A DNA stretch of 34,036 nt from JBGTKH01 sp041744735 (GCA_041744735.1 JBGTKH010000087.1:1-34036); one strand, 5' to 3'. Shown: positions 1 to 8,113, counted from the stretch's first letter. Notes: generated from the letters alone by a model not told the origin. Numbers and translations: made by a program.

Positions 1-14
1 CCGGGAGCGACACA

Positions 15-230
15 ATGGCAAGCACGTCCAATTTCACCGAGATCGCGGCAACGCACGTTACACCGGTAACGGTTTCGCCACCGGTACCGAGGCGCGCGCG
101 GACTGAGTTGGGTCGCAAGTTGCGCGAGATTCGCCATCGCATCGTTACTAGCGGCCAGCCGCTTCTGAACTGGGACGGACTGGACCGCGAGATTCGAGAT
201 CGCCGCGGGGAAGAGCGGATGGAGGAATGA
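15..230 (+). CDS. Putative antitoxin partner of the PIN-domain toxin
   Basis: This gene encodes a 71-residue hydrophilic protein. It starts at an ATG with GGGAG about 7 bases upstream. Its C-terminal half is rich in Arg and Glu (LGRKLREIRHRIV followed by LLNWDGLDREI), a style I associate with short proteins encoded directly before PIN-domain toxins. No DNA-binding fold can be assigned by eye. The gene ends 3 bases before the toxin start, and the toxin's GGAGG lies inside its last codons, so the two are almost certainly co-translated. The antitoxin role is inferred from size and position. A plain hypothetical protein is the alternative. Confidence 0.6.
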   Translation: MASTSNFTEIAATHVTPVTVSPPVPRRARTELGRKLREIRHRIVTSGQPLLNWDGLDREIRDRRGEERMEE

Positions 231-233
231 TCG

Positions 234-653
234 TTGGCCAAAACACGCACGTTCATCGACGCTGGTGTTTTGATCGCCGCGGCACGTGGAACGCATGAAC
301 TTGCAGAAAGAGCACTGGAAGTTCTGGACGACCCAGATCGCTATTTCGTGATCAGCGACTTTGTGCAACTGGAAGTGTTGCCCAAAGCAGTCTTCAACAA
401 ACAAGACGCTGAGGCGGATTTCTACCGGACGTTTTTCCAAAGCGCTCAACGCACGGTCAAGTCGTCGAGCACGTTGGTCGCTGAAGCTCAGGCCGAAGCC
501 GAACAAGCGGGCTTGTCCGCCATCGACGCCCTACATGTGGCAGCGGCCAAGCGCGCCAACTGTGCCGAGTTGCTGACCGCAGAAAAACCTACCAAGCCTT
601 TGTTTGGTGTTTCTGGCGTTACCGTAACTTCGATTCGCCCCACTCCGCCGTAA
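234..653 (+). CDS. PIN-domain ribonuclease, VapC-like toxin
   Basis: The 139-residue protein has the layout of a PIN domain. An N-terminal strand ends in FIDAGVLIAA (Asp9), a middle acidic residue sits in LEVLPK (Glu47), and SAIDALHVAAA supplies Asp98. These acids coordinate the metal in PIN nucleases; a further acidic residue (Glu117) follows in LLTAEKP, where Asp is more usual. VapC-type toxins cleave RNA and are held inactive by a co-encoded antitoxin. The start is a TTG preceded by GGAGG within the end of the upstream gene; an ATG at 227 is in another frame. The length is normal for the family. The family call is firm, but toxin activity and the RNA target are inferred. Confidence 0.8.
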   Translation: MAKTRTFIDAGVLIAAARGTHELAERALEVLDDPDRYFVISDFVQLEVLPKAVFNKQDAEADFYRTFFQSAQRTVKSSSTLVAEAQAEAEQAGLSAIDALHVAAAKRANCAELLTAEKPTKPLFGVSGVTVTSIRPTPP

Positions 654-670
654 AGCGATAGTCGTCGCTG

Positions 671-1513
671 CTATGCGAGCTTGGCCTTCAATTGCGTCAG
701 CAGTTTGACGGCGTGTCCGATTTCGGCTTTTTGACGCGCGGGTTCCTGAGCGATTTCGCGTTCGATGGTTAGCGGGCCGGTGTAGCCGATTTCGTCGAGC
801 GTGCGGAGGTAGTTTTCCATGCCGACGTCACCTTGGCCGAGCGGCATTTCCTGGCCCCATTCTTGGCCGGGGTTGGCGGCCCAGGCGCCGTCTTTACAGT
901 GCACGCTGCGCACGTAGCGGCCGATTTTCTTGAGCGTCTCGATCGGCTCGCCGGTGCCGTACAGGATCATGTTGGCCGGGTCGAAGTTCACGAACAGGTT
1001 GTCGCGCTGCACGTCGGCGATGAAGCCGAGCAGCGAGTCGGCGGTTTCCTGCCCCGTTTCCAGATGCAGGCTTTGGCCGTTGCGCCGGCAGTGATCGCAC
1101 ACATCGCGCGTGACCGCGATCACGTCCTGGTACAGCGGATCGCTGCTGTCGTGCGGGATGAAGCCCAAGTGCAAAGCCACCACGTTGCAGCCGAGCTGCT
1201 TGGCGAAGTCGGCAATTTCCTTCATCTCTTTCGTTCGCGCCGCGCGGGTTGCGGGCGGTACCAGCCCGACGGTTTTGACCACGGTGGGAATATCGGCGTA
1301 GCTTTCTCCCTCGAAACCCCCAAACACCGCGGTCAGCGTGATGCCCAACTCCTTCAGCCGGGCCAAAAACCGTGAGGCATTTTCTTTCGTGCGGGTTGCT
1401 TGCGCCGGCGCATGAAGCTGAATCGTGGGCACGCCCAACTCTTGAGCAACCTCTAGCTTCACGCCCAGCCCGGCATCGATACTGGTGAATACACCGATTG
1501 GCCATTTTTCCAC
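671..1513 (-). CDS. Sugar phosphate isomerase/epimerase family TIM-barrel protein
   Basis: The product has about 280 residues and resembles the AP-endonuclease-2-like TIM-barrel family of sugar isomerases and epimerases. Expected metal ligands occur in order: Glu in HLETGQE (about residue 151), Asp in NFDPANM (about 177), His in VHCKDGAW (about 204) and Glu in LTIEREI (about 250). The open frame runs further upstream into the sigma-factor gene, but the GTG at 1513 with AGGAG about 8 bases before it is the natural start, and the translation upstream of it is low-complexity and Arg/Ser-rich. The gene follows the ECF sigma factor on the same strand at about 34 bases. The substrate is unknown; such genes are abundant in planctomycetes beside Gfo/Idh oxidoreductases, as here. 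Confidence 0.85.
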   Translation of the reverse strand: MEKWPIGVFTSIDAGLGVKLEVAQELGVPTIQLHAPAQATRTKENASRFLARLKELGITLTAVFGGFEGESYADIPTVVKTVGLVPPATRAARTKEMKEIADFAKQLGCNVVALHLGFIPHDSSDPLYQDVIAVTRDVCDHCRRNGQSLHLETGQETADSLLGFIADVQRDNLFVNFDPANMILYGTGEPIETLKKIGRYVRSVHCKDGAWAANPGQEWGQEMPLGQGDVGMENYLRTLDEIGYTGPLTIEREIAQEPARQKAEIGHAVKLLTQLKAKLA

Positions 1514-1547
1514 GGCGATGGTCTCCTGTGTTGAAGGTAAAACGATT

Positions 1548-2135
1548 CTATGCCTTGCGCGCGCACGCGATTCGCTTCTGCTCGACGGCCAACTGATTCG
1601 CCAGATTTCGCAGAATTCGGCGGACGCTGCCTTCGTGAAAGCCGGTTCGCGCGGCGATCTCGGCCGCGGAATGGCCATCGCGCTTCAGGCACAGAAGCTG
1701 CCGGTGCTCGGCTGGACAGAGGGCCAGCAGATGCTGCCACAGTTCGTCGGCTTCGGCGACTTCGCTGGGCAGCGGCGTGTCGTGTTTTTCCGCGTGCACA
1801 TCCGTGTCGTCGGACAGTGGCTGTTCTTTCTCTGCCGCAGTACGATGTTGGCGAGTCCGGTCGATCAAGCGATTGCGAGTCGCTTTGGCCAGAAAGGCCC
1901 AGAGCCGTTTCTCGTCGGCGAACTCCCAACGATGCTCTTGGAAACCGTGGAGCAGGTCGGCAAAGATCGACTGGACGATATCGACCGAATCGAATTTCGC
2001 GCGAAGCTTATCCGGCAGCCGCTTGCGGACCAAACGGCGCAGATCGGGCTCGTAAGCCGCATAGACCCGCTCGGCCGCCTCGATGTTGCCGTCGTGCAGG
2101 TGCCTCAGCACAGTTTCGAGCGGGTCGTCGTTCAT
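1548..2135 (-). CDS. ECF-type RNA polymerase sigma factor
   Basis: The 195-residue protein has the two conserved parts of an extracytoplasmic-function sigma factor. Region 2 includes FDSVDIVQSIFADLL (about residues 48-62) and the helix WAFLAKATRNRLIDRTRQH for promoter -10 recognition. Region 4 near the C terminus contains an HTH, SAAEIAARTGFHEGSVRRIL, for -35 contact. The length is typical and there is no fused C-terminal domain. No anti-sigma factor lies next to it. In planctomycetes many ECF factors are linked to Ser/Thr kinases, and two such kinases are encoded at 6.4 and 8.1 kb, but a link here is only a guess. It precedes the isomerase gene on the same strand. Confidence 0.85.
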   Translation of the reverse strand: MNDDPLETVLRHLHDGNIEAAERVYAAYEPDLRRLVRKRLPDKLRAKFDSVDIVQSIFADLLHGFQEHRWEFADEKRLWAFLAKATRNRLIDRTRQHRTAAEKEQPLSDDTDVHAEKHDTPLPSEVAEADELWQHLLALCPAEHRQLLCLKRDGHSAAEIAARTGFHEGSVRRILRNLANQLAVEQKRIACARKA

Positions 2136-2198
2136 CGCATGCCTTGCCGGCGCGAGTAAATAGCTTAGGTGATCCCTGAAATGACCCGCGAGGTGCAG

Positions 2199-2292
2199 GG
2201 GTCAGTCGTTCAAAATTCAAAATTGCTGGGAATCGAGTCTCACCATTGGGATAACACTTTCCCAGCAATTTTGAATTCTGAACGACTGACCC
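2199..2292. repeat. 94-bp palindromic element, copy 1
   Basis: Two arms of about 34 bases, starting GGGTCAGTCGTTC, are inverted around a loop of about 26 bases, with one mismatch (arm position 15). A second copy of the same total length lies at 16807-16900. The sequence just outside the right arm, GCGCATTGGC, is also shared by the two copies, and GTGC precedes both left arms, so the mobile or conserved unit is slightly longer than the palindrome. This copy lies downstream of the oxidoreductase gene stop and upstream of the sigma-factor start, both on the minus strand. It could be a REP- or MITE-like element, and the RNA hairpin could act on the 3' end of the oxidoreductase transcript. Confidence 0.9.
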
Positions 2293-2316
2293 GCGCATTG
2301 GCACACGCAACGCGAT

Positions 2317-4143
2317 TTAGGCCTTCAGGTTCGCACGCTCTTCTTCGATGCTGCTGCCGTCGGGCGTTTCGTCGCGCTGCACGTCGAACCAGGCTTCGTC
2401 GAACTGGGTATAGCCGCTCTTGCCCGCCATCGAATTTTTGGCAGCCATCCTGGCGGTCAGCGCGATCACCGCGTCGCCCATCGCCACTTCGGGACGGCAA
2501 CGCGGCTGATTCTCGGCGGACGGATTGCGGATGCAGTATGCCCAGTGCTCGATCTCTTCCTTGTAACCACGGCTGATCGGGCCGGTCTCGGCGGCTTTAG
2601 CAACCGGTCCACCACCGCCACCGCTGTCTTGCGTATCGAGCGTTGGTCCGCCGGCGCCGCCTTTGACCTTGATGTTGGTCGTAGTACTGGAGTCCTTGTA
2701 CAACAGCACTTCTTGTTCGCGTTCCAGCACCAACTCGCCCTTGGTACCCATGACGATCTCGCCGTAACCGCCGAAGCCGCTGCCGTTGATCGAAGAGTAC
2801 GTGACAACGATCTTTTTATTGTTGTCCTTGTCGAACGCGGGGATACCCTTTTCGGGCTTGGGGTACTGCAACACTCGATCGAAGTAACCCACGTCAAAAC
2901 TCGGATCGTACCCGGGGCCGGGGAATTCAAACATGCAGTACACGTGATCATCAGCGTCGCGATCGCGCGGGAAGATGTGCCGCCCGCCCACGGCGTACAC
3001 GGTCAGCGGATGTGCCTTCTTGCCGTCGGCACGCAGTGCGCTGATGAAGATGCTGGCCGCGTCCAATTGGTGGCTGCCGAGCTCGGCCATCAGTCCGCCG
3101 CCAGTGCGGTCCCACAATCGCCAACGGATCAGCTCTTCCAAAGCACTACGGTTGCGGCCGTCTTCCAACGTGATTGACTGATAATCGTAATCTTCTGCCT
3201 TGACGGTCTTGTCCATGTCCCATGTGGTCCACTGGGCGATCTTTTTTTCAAGCAGCGCCGCCGCTTCCGGGTTGCCTTCGTCTTTTAGTGCGTTCTTAAA
3301 GTTGGAAAGCTCTCGCGCGATGCGGTCGAAGCGTTCCGGCGGGCTGCTGCCGACGACCGCTTCGCCGCCGGGAATCGGCTGCGCCCAGCTATCCGAACCC
3401 GGCAAATTGTTGCGGTGCCACTGGGCGCGGATGTGATGGATCTCGCCGATCAGGCCCCAGCGAATCAGGTTCACGGCGTTGTCATACAGGATGCTGTAAT
3501 GCCGCTGGTGTCCGGTGGCCAGATACAAACCGGTCTGTTCCGCCACGCGGGCCATCACTTTGCACTGGGCGATGTTGTGGGCCATCAGCTTTTCGGTCAG
3601 CACGTGCTTGCCGGCCTTCATCGCGTCGATCGCGGCGGGTGCATGCAAGTGCAGAGGGAGAGCGATGATCACCGCTTCGACGTCGCTGTCCTTCAGCAGG
3701 TCGTGATAGTCTTTGTCGTAGACTTTGACGTGTTTGCGAGCTTCGTCTTCACTGTTCCAGCCGTAGACGGACATTAGTCCCGGCCGGGCTTCAATGGCCA
3801 CCGGGCTGGCCCAGTCGCCGTGAAACGCGCGGTGGATGCTCGACGGGCGAATGTCCGAGATCGCAACGACGTTGACGTATTCGGGATTCAGCGCCCCGAT
3901 CAGCACGTTGCCCTCGTCACCCGTGCCGATGATGCCGACGCGTAGCGGACTGCCGACGTTGTCGTATCCAAAATACATTGCGCCCAGGCTGAGCGTGCCG
4001 ACGGCGCCGGCTCCGATCACATCCTTCAGGAAATCGCGCCGGGTAACGCCGCCGATTTCCCGGCCTTGCAGTTTGTCGTGGGCCTGTACGGCCTCGTAGT
4101 AATTATCGCGGCCAACTTTTTTTTCTTCCGGCGAGAGGTTCAT
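2317..4143 (-). CDS. Tat-exported Gfo/Idh/MocA family oxidoreductase
   Basis: The product is a 608-residue NAD(P)-dependent oxidoreductase-like protein. A twin-arginine export signal, TRRDFLKDVIGAGAVGT, lies at about residues 34-51, followed by a Rossmann motif VGIIGTGDEG near residue 70. The EKP motif typical of the family appears as TEKLMAHN, so Leu replaces the usual Pro after the catalytic-site Lys. The length exceeds that of the usual 350-450 residue members because of insertions in the C-terminal half, including a Gly-rich stretch near GGAGGPTLDTQDSGGGGGP. The start ATG overlaps the stop of the DoxX-like gene (ATGA), so the two are translationally coupled. The substrate is unknown; exported members often act on sugars in planctomycetes, which is an inference here. 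Confidence 0.88.
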   Translation of the reverse strand: MNLSPEEKKVGRDNYYEAVQAHDKLQGREIGGVTRRDFLKDVIGAGAVGTLSLGAMYFGYDNVGSPLRVGIIGTGDEGNVLIGALNPEYVNVVAISDIRPSSIHRAFHGDWASPVAIEARPGLMSVYGWNSEDEARKHVKVYDKDYHDLLKDSDVEAVIIALPLHLHAPAAIDAMKAGKHVLTEKLMAHNIAQCKVMARVAEQTGLYLATGHQRHYSILYDNAVNLIRWGLIGEIHHIRAQWHRNNLPGSDSWAQPIPGGEAVVGSSPPERFDRIARELSNFKNALKDEGNPEAAALLEKKIAQWTTWDMDKTVKAEDYDYQSITLEDGRNRSALEELIRWRLWDRTGGGLMAELGSHQLDAASIFISALRADGKKAHPLTVYAVGGRHIFPRDRDADDHVYCMFEFPGPGYDPSFDVGYFDRVLQYPKPEKGIPAFDKDNNKKIVVTYSSINGSGFGGYGEIVMGTKGELVLEREQEVLLYKDSSTTTNIKVKGGAGGPTLDTQDSGGGGGPVAKAAETGPISRGYKEEIEHWAYCIRNPSAENQPRCRPEVAMGDAVIALTARMAAKNSMAGKSGYTQFDEAWFDVQRDETPDGSSIEEERANLKA

Positions 4144-5048
4144 TTTGGTTCCCCTGTTTTAGGCGGACAGCACCAAAGTCGCAAATAGCCTAGGAGTGCA
4201 TCGAGCCCCGCGAATCGGCCGGCCCCGGTTGCAGCCAGCACCAGCAGGGCCAGAGCTTCAATAGATTGATTGTAAATCGGCACAGCCCCGTACGCTCCGG
4301 GCCACTGCGCAGCCATGACCGAACACAGAAACAACGCGGCGACCACTGAAGTAGCCCGCGTCAGCAGCCCCAGCATCAGCAGCACCCCAATCGTGATGTC
4401 GAAGATGGGAATCACGCCGTCGACGAATTCGGCATTCAACATGCCTTGCCCCGGCTTCGCCAGCCGCAGTTCGCCGCGGCGGCTTTGTTCGGCGGTGGCC
4501 AGCGAATTCAAGTCGCGCTCGTAGGCACTCCACAAACCATCGATCTGCGACAGCCACGGACCGCGCTGTTTGCGCAGTTCGCTGTCGAGTTTTTCCGACT
4601 GGCCGCGCAGCGACGGCACATCGCGGATGCTCGGATTGTTTTGCTGCGATTCGTATCGTTTAAGTTCGTTGAAGTACTTGTCGATGTCTTCCTTGTTCTC
4701 GGCGAAGAATCCTCTGAGCTGACTCTCGCGTTGCTTTTGCAGTTCGGCGGCTTTCTGCTTCTGTTTGTCGTCAAAACCGTAGTGCTTGGCCACCCGCTCG
4801 CGATAGACATCCCAGGCTTGTAGTGTGCTTTCTAAATCCAACCGCACGTGGCCGTCGGCATCCCAAATCATCGCATGAAACACACCGGCCAGCGGCCCTT
4901 TGGCGTTACCCAGAAAGCCAGCCGAAAACGGCTTCGGGTCGTGAACTTTGCCGACCCCTTCCATGTAGAAGTGAAAGCCGATCGCCACCCGCAGCGCGAC
5001 GAGCGTGACAATCGTAACCACGCCGATCTGGTATTTCGATTTCGCCAT
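4140..5048 (-). CDS. DoxX-like integral membrane protein with long internal insertion
   Basis: The 302-residue protein begins with a membrane helix (about residues 8-28) that leads into FHFYMEGVGKV, a DoxX-type start, and ends with further hydrophobic helices (PIFDITIGVLLMLGLLTRA, VVAALFLCSVMAAQW and ALALLVLAATGAG). Between them, at about residues 60-200, is a long charged stretch rich in Lys, Gln and Glu, for example DDKQKQKAAELQKQRESQLR, likely helical or coiled. DoxX proteins are usually near 140 residues, so this is a double-length form. DoxX was first linked to quinone-dependent oxidation, which would fit the coupled downstream oxidoreductase gene, but that role is inferred. Confidence 0.8.
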   Translation of the reverse strand: MAKSKYQIGVVTIVTLVALRVAIGFHFYMEGVGKVHDPKPFSAGFLGNAKGPLAGVFHAMIWDADGHVRLDLESTLQAWDVYRERVAKHYGFDDKQKQKAAELQKQRESQLRGFFAENKEDIDKYFNELKRYESQQNNPSIRDVPSLRGQSEKLDSELRKQRGPWLSQIDGLWSAYERDLNSLATAEQSRRGELRLAKPGQGMLNAEFVDGVIPIFDITIGVLLMLGLLTRATSVVAALFLCSVMAAQWPGAYGAVPIYNQSIEALALLVLAATGAGRFAGLDALLGYLRLWCCPPKTGEPK

Positions 5049-5093
5049 CGCTGTATTATGGCTGATGGACCGGGCTTCGCCAACTGGTAGGAC

Positions 5094-5275
5094 GAGGGTC
5101 GAGGGCCAGAGGAGGGCTGAGAGTCGATGGCGGAGGGCCGAGGGCCAGATGCGGAAGGAGCATTGAGGGTTATCAGGCGCGGCACCATCTACTTGCCCTC
5201 GACGATCAACGCGTATTAACTTTAACTGTTAACTAACCTCTGGCCCTCGACCCTCGACTCTCAGCCCTCGACCCT
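5094..5275. repeat. Interleaved inverted repeats between divergent genes
   Basis: A perfect 19-base arm at 5094-5112 (GAGGGTCGAGGGCCAGAGG) is inverted at 5237-5255, and a perfect 15-base arm at 5113-5127 is inverted at 5254-5268. Both sub-arms occur in the same left-to-right order on the right side, so they cannot pair as one continuous hairpin and would form alternative stems. An AT-rich stretch (5216-5236) with TTAACT/GTTAAC lies just before the right block and may hold promoter or operator sequence. The right block runs up to 2 bases before the dehydrogenase ATG. Confidence 0.8.
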
Positions 5276-5277
5276 CT

Positions 5278-6273
5278 ATGCGAATTGTGCTGTGTTATCC
5301 GGTGGAAGAGCGACATTGCCGGCAGATCGCCGCGATTGCCCCTGAGGCGGAGCTCGTGGATGCGGGGCAGGAGGGGATCGCCGACGAGATACTGAGTGCG
5401 GATGTTTTCTGCGGCCACGCGAAGGTGCACCCTGTGCCGTGGGACGCAGTGGTGGCGCGAGCGCGGCTGCGGTGGATTCAATCCTCGGCTGCAGGGCTGG
5501 ATCACTGCCTGACTCCGTCCGTGATCGCGTCGGATATTTTGGTGACGAGCGCGTCGGGTTTGTTTGCCGATCAAGTCGCCGAGCAAACGTTGGCGCTGTT
5601 GCTGGGTCTGCTGCGCGGTTTGCCGACTTTCTTTCGCGCGCAGCAAGCGAAAGAGTTCATCCGCCGCCCAACGCGAGACTTGCATCGTACGACCATCGGG
5701 ATTGTCGGCTTTGGAGGCAACGGGCGGCGGCTGGCAGAATTGCTTGCGCCGTTCAAAACGCAAATCCTGGCAACGGATGTTTTCCCCGTTCACAAGCCGC
5801 CGCATGTCGCCGAGTTATGGGCGGCGGATCGGTTAGACGAATTGCTGCCGCTGGTCGATGTTCTCATTCTGTGCGTGCCGCTGAACGAAACAACTCGCGG
5901 TATGATTGACGCGGCGGCTCTGTCGAAAATGAAACCGGGCGCTCTGCTGATCAACGTGGCGCGCGGGCCGGTCGTTGTCGAGGCCGACCTTGTCGACGCG
6001 CTCGCATCGGGCTACTTGGGCGGCGCCGGTTTGGATGTCACGGAAATCGAGCCGCTGCCCGCAGCCAGCAAACTGTGGAACTTGCCCAACGTAATCATCA
6101 CGCCGCACGTAGGTGCTCAGTCTGCTCGGCGCAACGACGACGCCACCGATTTGTTTTGCAAGAATCTGCGCCGCTATCTGCAAGGCCAGCCGCTGATCAA
6201 TCTGGTCGACAAGCAACTCGGCTTCCCAAAACCGGAAGCCCGCGAGTTGGTGGCGGATGCTATCAACGCCTAA
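5278..6273 (+). CDS. D-isomer-specific 2-hydroxyacid dehydrogenase
   Basis: The product has 331 residues and the layout of D-2-hydroxyacid dehydrogenases, which interconvert 2-oxo acids and D-2-hydroxy acids using NAD(H). The nucleotide-binding loop is GIVGFGGNGRRLAE (about residues 141-154), with an acidic residue at the end of the next strand (LATDVFP). The catalytic triad is visible as Arg229 in NVARGPVV, Glu258 in DVTEIEPLP and His277 in TPHVGAQS. The ATG follows the repeat block directly and no Shine-Dalgarno sequence is evident. The specific substrate cannot be read from the sequence; phosphoglycerate, glyoxylate or hydroxypyruvate reductase activity are all possible. Confidence 0.9.
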   Translation: MRIVLCYPVEERHCRQIAAIAPEAELVDAGQEGIADEILSADVFCGHAKVHPVPWDAVVARARLRWIQSSAAGLDHCLTPSVIASDILVTSASGLFADQVAEQTLALLLGLLRGLPTFFRAQQAKEFIRRPTRDLHRTTIGIVGFGGNGRRLAELLAPFKTQILATDVFPVHKPPHVAELWAADRLDELLPLVDVLILCVPLNETTRGMIDAAALSKMKPGALLINVARGPVVVEADLVDALASGYLGGAGLDVTEIEPLPAASKLWNLPNVIITPHVGAQSARRNDDATDLFCKNLRRYLQGQPLINLVDKQLGFPKPEARELVADAINA

Positions 6274-6394
6274 CATCGATTGTGGGGGACGTTTCTCACG
6301 TGCCTTCTCTAGACGCAGGCTTGCCTTCGTGCTTATGATACAGCAACCAGAGGCTCGCTCTTTGAAGACGGAACTAGCGACCGAGGTGCACGCC

Positions 6395-7546
6395 ATGCTT
6401 ACGACGACTACCCGGCACGACTTGAATCCCACGATCACACAGGGAGGCAAGCCGGCCGTCCACGATACGAACCAACTAACGTCACGATATCAATCGCTCA
6501 TTTCCGGGCGGCGGCTCAACTGGACCTCGCACCATCGATTGCTAAAGTTACTCGGTGCGGGCGGCCAGGGCGTCGTATATCTGACCAATCTCCGCGGGGC
6601 CGACAATTTTACGTTGCCGGTGGCGTTGAAAATCTTCTCGCCCGAACGCTACGAAGACTCGCGCAGCTACGACGAAGCAATGGGCCGCATTGCCCGCGTC
6701 TCCGCGCGTGTGGCCCAGATTCAGCAGGACAATTTGCTGGACGTCCACAACTTTGTGGACCGCAACCGCATTCGCATGATGGTCATGGAATGGGTTGACG
6801 GTTACGATCTGCGGCGGCTGCTAATCAACGCGATGTTAAAAAGGGTGCAGTATCGCGTGAGCGTCCGCCGCTGGGAGTACATCAACCGCGTGATCGTGAC
6901 CGAAGGCCCCGAGCAACCGCGGCTGAAACCGGGTGTGGCGGTGGCCATCGTGCGGGATTGTTTAGCCGCGCTGGCCGCGCTGCATCGCGGCGGCGTGGTG
7001 CACGGCGACATCAAGCCGTCGAACATCATGCTCAAGCGGACGGGCAACGCCAAGATCGTCGACATTGGCTCGGCCTTCGAATTAGACGATCCGCCGCTGC
7101 AGCGCACCTGCACGCCCACCTACGCCGCGCCGGAAGTTCTGGATGGCGACGAGTGCACGCCGCGCAGCGACTTAGCCAGCCTCGGCTATGTGCTTGTCGA
7201 ATTGCTGGCCGGCTGTTCGGCATTCGCCGGCCTGAATTCTTATCCGCAGTTGATGGAGGCCAAGCGAATGCTGCCTCATCGGCTGCCCGCAATGATGCCG
7301 TCCGAGGTCGCCTGCAACGAACTGCTGATGAGCTTCTGCCGCGGCCTGATCGCACCGGACCCCATGCTGCGTTTCGTCAGCGCCGAAGCGGCGGACCTGG
7401 TGAAAGAAGGCGCCGCCGCGTTTCACCGTCAACTCGTCAAAAGCGATCTGGCCAGCGAATACGAAAACGAAATCCGCCTCTGGCTCTCCGAACTTAAAGA
7501 AATCGACGAACAAGATGACTTGAGCGAGACGGAGAAGAAAGGCTGA
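6395..7546 (+). CDS. Soluble Ser/Thr protein kinase with atypical catalytic motifs
   Basis: The chosen ATG has GAGG 8 bases upstream and gives 383 residues; the frame is open further back, with another ATG at 6335. The glycine loop GAGGQGVVY lies at residues 54-62, the ATP-anchoring Lys79 in VALKIF, the catalytic Asp205 in VVHGDIKPSN, and the magnesium Asp223 in VDIGSA. The catalytic loop has HGD instead of HRD and the metal loop has DIG instead of DFG, so this is a non-RD kinase. A long basic insertion (about residues 145-180) precedes the catalytic helix. No membrane segment is present, so it should be cytoplasmic. All key residues are kept, so activity is plausible. Targets are unknown. 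Confidence 0.85.
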   Translation: MLTTTTRHDLNPTITQGGKPAVHDTNQLTSRYQSLISGRRLNWTSHHRLLKLLGAGGQGVVYLTNLRGADNFTLPVALKIFSPERYEDSRSYDEAMGRIARVSARVAQIQQDNLLDVHNFVDRNRIRMMVMEWVDGYDLRRLLINAMLKRVQYRVSVRRWEYINRVIVTEGPEQPRLKPGVAVAIVRDCLAALAALHRGGVVHGDIKPSNIMLKRTGNAKIVDIGSAFELDDPPLQRTCTPTYAAPEVLDGDECTPRSDLASLGYVLVELLAGCSAFAGLNSYPQLMEAKRMLPHRLPAMMPSEVACNELLMSFCRGLIAPDPMLRFVSAEAADLVKEGAAAFHRQLVKSDLASEYENEIRLWLSELKEIDEQDDLSETEKKG

Positions 7547-7617
7547 ACGCTTGACTCACTGCGCGGCGTAGTTGAAAATCCGCGTGTGATCGCATATCGC
7601 TTAATCGGAGAGACATC

Positions 7618-7842
7618 ATGGAGCCGAGTGCTGTGTCTGTTTTCGACCTGAGCCCACCAGAGAAGCTTCAACTGGTCGAAGACCTTTGGGACGACTTGGC
7701 CTCTACGCCCGACAACGTTCCTGTCCACGACTGGCAGAAAGAGGAGTTGGCCCGACGAAAAGCCAACTTGACCGCTGACCCCGGCTCGGCGCTTTCGTGG
7801 GAAGAAGTCAAACGCCGCGTAAGAGGCCGATATGGGCGCTAA
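7618..7842 (+). CDS. Addiction-module antitoxin component (TIGR02574-like)
   Basis: The 74-residue protein contains LSPPEKLQLVEDLWDDLA followed by a region with ELARRKANL, which matches the small antitoxin family usually annotated as putative addiction module component. The C-terminal WEEVKRRVRG is also characteristic. GGAGA stands 8 bases before the ATG. The end overlaps the start of the ParE-like gene by 11 bases, as expected for such pairs. The antitoxin binds the toxin and probably represses the operon; this is known for the family and is not visible here. Confidence 0.8.
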   Translation: MEPSAVSVFDLSPPEKLQLVEDLWDDLASTPDNVPVHDWQKEELARRKANLTADPGSALSWEEVKRRVRGRYGR

Positions 7843-8095
7843 ACTCAATGTCGCGCCGGAAGCGGAACAGGATATTAGCGACGCATACGTCTGGTACGAG
7901 TGCCATAGGACCGGATTGGGTGAAGAATTTCTTTCCTGCGTCGATGCCTGCATTCAACTAATCTGTCGCATGCCGGACATGTATGCCAAAGTGCCCAGGA
8001 GATTGCATATGGCTCGTGAACGGCACCGCGCAAACGGACCAAGAAAAACAACTCGCCGCAGCGTTGACACCCGTGAGCTCGCGCCCAGAGGCTAA
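7832..8095 (+). pseudogene. ParE/RelE-like toxin, C-terminal half lost or frameshifted
   Basis: The first 52 residues look like a normal ParE-type toxin: APEAEQDISDAYVWYE, then GLGEEFLSCVDACIQLI and PDMYAKV. In intact members this is followed by a strand with an RRxxVRRFPY-like core and then a final strand. Here the reading continues with basic residues that do not match the family (RRLHMARERHR, then GPRKTTRRS) and stops at 87 residues. Neither of the other two frames restores the missing part, so a deletion or an old rearrangement is likelier than a single frameshift. The toxin is probably inactive. A divergent but functional C terminus remains possible. Confidence 0.6.
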
Positions 8096-8113
8096 TCCAC
8101 GAAACCTCCTTTC

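Noticed and set aside
2008..2576. Peptides of the GSVVQNSKLLG type encoded on both strands around the palindrome
   Set aside because: They arise because the inverted repeat reads open in both directions; they are not genes.
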